Of a stretch of 9,031 nucleotides of DNA, positions 5,996-9,031 are shown one piece after another. How positions within the stretch are numbered: position 1 is the stretch's first letter; every line of letters begins with the position of its first letter. The notes below the pieces were generated by a model. The model was not told the origin of the DNA. It did no database searches and was given only the letters and a program-made list of their open reading frames with translations. The translations under genes were made by a program, and so were the position numbers. The DNA comes from Rubrobacter sp. (GTDB taxonomy: Bacteria; Actinomycetota; Rubrobacteria; Rubrobacterales; Rubrobacteraceae): assembly GCA_013695335.1 (NCBI GenBank), contig JACDAR010000143.1:1-9031 (forward strand), in the 5' to 3' direction.

Positions 5996-6056
5996 GCGTG
6001 TATGTTATCCCAGCGTCATTTCGGCTGGCGGTATATATTGGCCAAGTGATGCACCA
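5996..6056. promoter_or_regulatory. Divergent promoter region between cruF and lyeJ
   Basis: This 61-bp spacer must carry promoters for both directions if lyeJ starts at 6057. Plus-strand -10 candidate: TATATT (6034-6039). Minus-strand -10 candidate: TAACAT (6002-6007). Neither has a recognisable -35. The perfect palindrome TTGGCCAA (6038-6045) overlaps the plus-strand -10 and may be an operator shared by both arms. These are pattern matches only. Confidence 0.45.
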
Positions 6057-6060
6057 GTGA
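6046..6060 (+). other. Possible four-codon leader ORF overlapping the lyeJ start
   Basis: GTG-ATG-CAC-CAG-TGA begins six bases after the TATATT -10 candidate, where a leaderless transcript would begin, and its TGA overlaps the lyeJ GTG as GTGA (6057-6060). lyeJ itself has no clear Shine-Dalgarno. Termination-reinitiation from this mini-ORF would explain how lyeJ is translated. The overlap is exact; the use of the mini-ORF is inference. Confidence 0.3.
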
Positions 6061-6899
6061 TCGCACGCCTCTTCCGGATCTCACGCCCCGCACTCTGGAT
6101 CAATACGATAGGTCCAGCCGTAGTCGGGATGTGGCTCGTGGGAGACCTGTGGCGTTGGGAGGCGCTGCCGATTCTGCTCTGGCTCACGCTGCCCTTCAAC
6201 CTCCTGATCTACGGCACCAACGACGTCTTCGACCAGGAGACCGACGCCAGGAATCCCCGCAAAGGAAGCCTCGAAGGAGCCCGCATCCTGCCTGAAGAGG
6301 TGCGCCCCATAGTTCTTGGTGTCCTCATCACCAACCTGCCTTTCGTGGTGTACTCGATCATCTTCCTGCCGTGGGACGCAGCATTGTGGATGCTCCTCTA
6401 TGCGCTGCTATTCGTCGGATATTCGGCGCCGCCTGTTCGCTTCAAAGCCCGTCCTTACCTGGATTCCCTGAGCAACGCAGCATACGCGTTCCCGCTGGTC
6501 TTCGTGCCGCTGGCGCTCGCTGGATCTCCTGTGTGGCCCGCCGCGCTCGGCCTGATGGCGTGGAGCGCGGCCAAGCACACCTTTGATGCGGTCCAGGATA
6601 TCGCCGAGGACAGGCGCGTGGGTATAGAAACCACGGCCGTGCGGCTCGGCGTTCGGGGCGTCGTGCTGTGGAGCGGGCTTCTGTGGGCGGCATCGACCGT
6701 CGCATTCGCGCTCGTCAGCCCGCTGGTGGCGCTGGTGAACGCGGCATTCGCGGGCGGATTGCTGTACGTATTGCGGCGCGACCCGACGACCCGCGCGGGC
6801 CACAGGCTGTACCCGTTCTCCATAGCGTTTCCGTACGTGGCTGGCACGGTGGCCGGGATGCAACTCGTGGCTGCTGTCTCGCTGGGAATGTATCCGTGA
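6057..6899 (+). CDS. lyeJ: Lycopene elongase, UbiA-family prenyltransferase
   Basis: The 280-residue integral membrane protein is a UbiA-superfamily prenyltransferase. In the bacterioruberin pathway LyeJ transfers C5 units from dimethylallyl diphosphate to lycopene ends, with hydration at C1. The first Asp-rich motif is NDVFDQETD (55-63), followed by ARNPRKG (64-70). The second is DAVQDIAED (177-185), followed by GIETTAVRLG (189-198). Both bind Mg-diphosphate in this family. YSAPPVRFKARPYLD (122-136) is also typical, and about eight to nine hydrophobic helices are visible. I chose the GTG at 6057 because MIARLFRISRP is a typical UbiA N-terminus; an ATG at 5976 would add 27 unlikely residues and overlap cruF. 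The stop overlaps crtD by four bases. Without the crtD and cruF neighbours another UbiA substrate (for example a quinone precursor) would be possible. Confidence 0.87.
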   Translation: MIARLFRISRPALWINTIGPAVVGMWLVGDLWRWEALPILLWLTLPFNLLIYGTNDVFDQETDARNPRKGSLEGARILPEEVRPIVLGVLITNLPFVVYSIIFLPWDAALWMLLYALLFVGYSAPPVRFKARPYLDSLSNAAYAFPLVFVPLALAGSPVWPAALGLMAWSAAKHTFDAVQDIAEDRRVGIETTAVRLGVRGVVLWSGLLWAASTVAFALVSPLVALVNAAFAGGLLYVLRRDPTTRAGHRLYPFSIAFPYVAGTVAGMQLVAAVSLGMYP

Positions 6900-8314
6900 A
6901 GCGTGTGATCGTGGTGGGTGGAGGCATCGGCGGGCTGACCGCAGCGGCCCTTCTCGGAGCCGCCGGCTACCGCGTCACGTTGCTGGAAGCCAACGGATAC
7001 CTCGGCGGCAAGAGTCGGCGCATCCACCTGGGCGGCCAGCGTATGGATACTGGCCCCTCACTCGTCACCTTCCCCGGCGTGTGGGACGAGCTTCTGAAGC
7101 GATGGGACGTTCTCGGGGACGGCGGTACGTCGGCAGCCGAGATCGCTGGCCTGAAGCTGCGACGCATGGATGAGGTCGGCCGCTACTACTATCGGGGCGA
7201 GACCGTTGCTCTGCCGGTCCCGGAAGGACATCCGTGGCATGGGGCGTGGGAGCGGTTCGCGGCGCTGCACGGCGGGCTGGGACCCGATGTGACGCGGCTC
7301 CTGACAGCAGACCCGCTGGAGCGTGGGACGCTCCCGGTGCTTGGGCGTTTGCTCCGGATCTACGGTCCCAGGCTCACCACCCGAGGCTACCTGAACAGCC
7401 TGAAATGGCTGCCTGATGGCCTGCGAGAAATCATCGCAATCCACACGCTCAACGCCGGTGTGAGTCCCTCGCGCACGCCAGCGCTGTACGCGAGCATGCC
7501 AGCGATCATGGCCCAGGACGGCGTCTGGGTTCCAGATGGCGGCGTCTACGAAATCGTGCTCGCGCTCGAACGCCTCGCCCGACGGGCTGGGGTGGAAGTG
7601 TGTACCGGGGAGCCGGTACAGGAGATCCGGGATCTCAAGGTCGTCACGACAGCCGGAGAGTACGAGGCAGACGCTGTCGTAAGCAGCCTGGACGCGGATC
7701 GGCTGGAAGGTCTCCTCGCGCCAGGCGAGAAGCGAAAACCAGAGAAACTCTCCTGCTCTGGGGTGGCGGTGTATACGGCGCTGCGGCGGGAGTTGCCAGA
7801 ACACGTCGCTACCCACGGCGTCGTGCTGCCTTCGAATCCGTCAATGTTGTACCGTAGCCTCGAAGCTGGCAAGGAGCCGGAGGAAACCATGGCCTTCGCC
7901 AACTACTTTCGGCCCGGCGAGGTGTATCCGAACGAACGGGCGACGCTGGCGCTGCTCCTCACGGCCCCGGCCAACGGCAAGGAGTACGGGCTCGAAGATA
8001 CGTTCGTGGAGCGCGAGGTTGCAAGGATATCGCGGGAGATCGGGCTCGAAGAGACAGCGACGGAATACTTCGGGGAGCATACGATTTTGCACCCGCAGTA
8101 TTTCGGCGTCAGGGGAGGAGAGAACGGCGCTCTGTACGGGGCCGTCAGACCATTCTGGCGGAGCGGGCCGTTGCACCGTCCCCGCTACAACGACAGCCAT
8201 CGGCCCTGGATGTGGCGTGTCGGGGCGTCGGTGCATCCTGGCGGCGGGATACCTGCGGTGCTCGGCGGGGCCATGATCTCCACAAGCAGGCTACTTAGAT
8301 CTCTGGCTGAATAA
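6896..8314 (+). CDS. crtD: CrtI/CrtD-family carotenoid desaturase, probably 3,4-desaturase
   Basis: This 472-residue FAD-dependent oxidoreductase belongs to the bacterial phytoene desaturase (CrtI-type) family. It has an N-terminal dinucleotide-binding fold, VIVVGGGIGG (4-13) ending in E31, then GGKSRR (37-42), and the C-terminal family signature VGASVHPGGGIPAVLGGA (442-459), which closes the FAD site. Length is near the usual 490-510. With lyeJ upstream and cruF adjacent, the arrangement matches the haloarchaeal crtD-lyeJ-cruF set, in which CrtD makes the 3,4 double bonds of the C50 product; a phytoene desaturase (CrtI) is the alternative. The GTG at 6896 fits the start of the FAD fold and shares GTGA with the lyeJ stop, so the two are probably translationally coupled. 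An in-frame extension to 6668 lies inside lyeJ and is not credible. Confidence 0.85.
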   Translation: MKRVIVVGGGIGGLTAAALLGAAGYRVTLLEANGYLGGKSRRIHLGGQRMDTGPSLVTFPGVWDELLKRWDVLGDGGTSAAEIAGLKLRRMDEVGRYYYRGETVALPVPEGHPWHGAWERFAALHGGLGPDVTRLLTADPLERGTLPVLGRLLRIYGPRLTTRGYLNSLKWLPDGLREIIAIHTLNAGVSPSRTPALYASMPAIMAQDGVWVPDGGVYEIVLALERLARRAGVEVCTGEPVQEIRDLKVVTTAGEYEADAVVSSLDADRLEGLLAPGEKRKPEKLSCSGVAVYTALRRELPEHVATHGVVLPSNPSMLYRSLEAGKEPEETMAFANYFRPGEVYPNERATLALLLTAPANGKEYGLEDTFVEREVARISREIGLEETATEYFGEHTILHPQYFGVRGGENGALYGAVRPFWRSGPLHRPRYNDSHRPWMWRVGASVHPGGGIPAVLGGAMISTSRLLRSLAE

Positions 8315-8349
8315 CGGGCTGCGAAACCACGAAGAATGAAGGGATCAGC

Positions 8350-9031
8350 ATGGACCTCGGGGATCAGCGAAACCTGTTCGAGATACCGGAAGACATCGCC
8401 TACCTGAACTGCGCGTACATGGGGCCTCAGTTACGGTCGGTGCGGGAGGTCGGGGAGCGGTCGGTGGCGCGAAAGTCTCGGCCGTGGGAGATCACACCGC
8501 TAGACTTCTTCGGGGATGCGGAGAAGGCCCGCAACCTCTTCGCCAGCCTCGTCGGCGGCGACGCTGACGGCGTCGCCATCATCCCCGCCGTGAGCTACGG
8601 GATCTCCGTGGCCGCAGCCAATATCCCCGTGCGGGCGGGCGAAAACATCCTGATCCTGGAGGGACAGTTCCCCTCCAACGTCCACACGTGGCGCGAGCTG
8701 GCGAAGAAGAAGGATGCCAACGTAGTCATCGTCCCCAGACCAGCCGACCTGGATTGGACCGCCTCGATCCTGGAGCACCTCGACGACAGCGTGGCCGTCG
8801 CTGCCATCCCCAACTGCCACTGGACCGATGGCTCTCTGGTGGACCTCGTGCGCGTCGGGGAGCGGGCCCGGGAAGTCGGGGCGGCGCTGGTTGTGGACGG
8901 CATTCAGTCCATCGGGGCACAGCCTTTCGACGTTGCGGAGGTGCGGCCTGACTTCCTGGTGGCGTCCACGTACAAGTGGATGCTCGGGCCGTACTCGCTC
9001 GGGTTCATGTGGGTGGATGAGCACTGGCGAG
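8350..9031 (+). CDS. Class V aminotransferase-fold PLP enzyme, 3' end outside the window
   Basis: The first 227 residues are present and the gene continues past the right edge. It is a fold-type I, class V PLP enzyme (the group of cysteine desulfurases, kynureninase and isopenicillin N epimerase-like proteins). Visible landmarks are YLNCAYMGP (18-26) at the N-terminus, the PLP-pyridine aspartate D183 in VVDGIQSIGA (181-190), and the PLP-binding lysine K209 in STYKWMLGPYSLGF (206-219). All key residues seen are intact. The ATG at 8350 is set by AAGGG at 8339-8343, six bases upstream. The gap to crtD is 35 bp with no terminator, so the gene may be the third of the lyeJ operon. The substrate cannot be told, and no carotenoid role is known for this family. 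Confidence 0.85.
   Translation, partial: MDLGDQRNLFEIPEDIAYLNCAYMGPQLRSVREVGERSVARKSRPWEITPLDFFGDAEKARNLFASLVGGDADGVAIIPAVSYGISVAAANIPVRAGENILILEGQFPSNVHTWRELAKKKDANVVIVPRPADLDWTASILEHLDDSVAVAAIPNCHWTDGSLVDLVRVGERAREVGAALVVDGIQSIGAQPFDVAEVRPDFLVASTYKWMLGPYSLGFMWVDEHWR

Noticed and set aside
5976..6056. Longer lyeJ from the ATG at 5976
   Set aside because: It would overlap the cruF start and add 27 residues not expected before the typical UbiA-family N-terminus. It remains a minor possibility.
6668..6895. 76-codon N-terminal extension of CrtD
   Set aside because: It lies inside lyeJ in another frame and encodes Arg/Gly-rich sequence. The FAD-binding fold begins right at the GTG at 6896.
1..9031. 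CRISPR array, tRNA or rRNA genes, insertion sequences, phage genes
   Set aside because: I found no regularly spaced 25-40 bp repeats, no cloverleaf-like sequence, no transposase or integrase frames and no terminal inverted repeats.

Overview
The window reads as chromosomal DNA from a high-GC Gram-positive bacterium, most likely Rubrobacter or a close relative (deep-branching Actinomycetota). This is inferred from the strong G/C bias at third codon positions, the frequent GTG and TTG starts, and a set of genes for C50 bacterioruberin-type carotenoids, pigments known from haloarchaea and from Rubrobacter. Species cannot be fixed without a search.

Layout, left to right. Positions 1-1320 are mostly non-coding: one small three-helix membrane protein (522-755) sits between two long gaps rich in short repeats and inverted repeats. 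A Ni-type glyoxalase I (gloA, minus strand, 1350-1733) follows, with a candidate promoter at 1806-1834. Diverging from it is a 535-residue UbiB/ABC1-family protein (1933-3540) whose kinase motifs are mostly degraded, so it looks like a membrane-anchored pseudokinase. A heptamer tandem repeat lies just upstream of it. Next is a small minus-strand gene with an internal repeat (3620-3844).

The right half is the coherent part. A FIST sensor gene (4013-5197) and cruF (5225-5995) run leftward as one unit, 27 bp apart. Across a 61-bp divergent promoter region, lyeJ (6057-6899) and crtD (6896-8314) run rightward and overlap by four bases (GTGA). CrtD, LyeJ and CruF are the three enzymes that convert lycopene to bacterioruberin: LyeJ adds C5 units to the lycopene ends, CrtD introduces 3,4 double bonds, and CruF hydrates the added isoprene ends. 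A class V PLP-dependent enzyme starts 35 bp after crtD and runs off the right edge.

The best candidates for something new are the FIST sensor tied to the carotenoid genes, the degenerate UbiB homologue, a possible leaderless mini-ORF that may set lyeJ translation, and structured non-coding DNA around the small membrane protein. None of these is proven by sequence reading alone.
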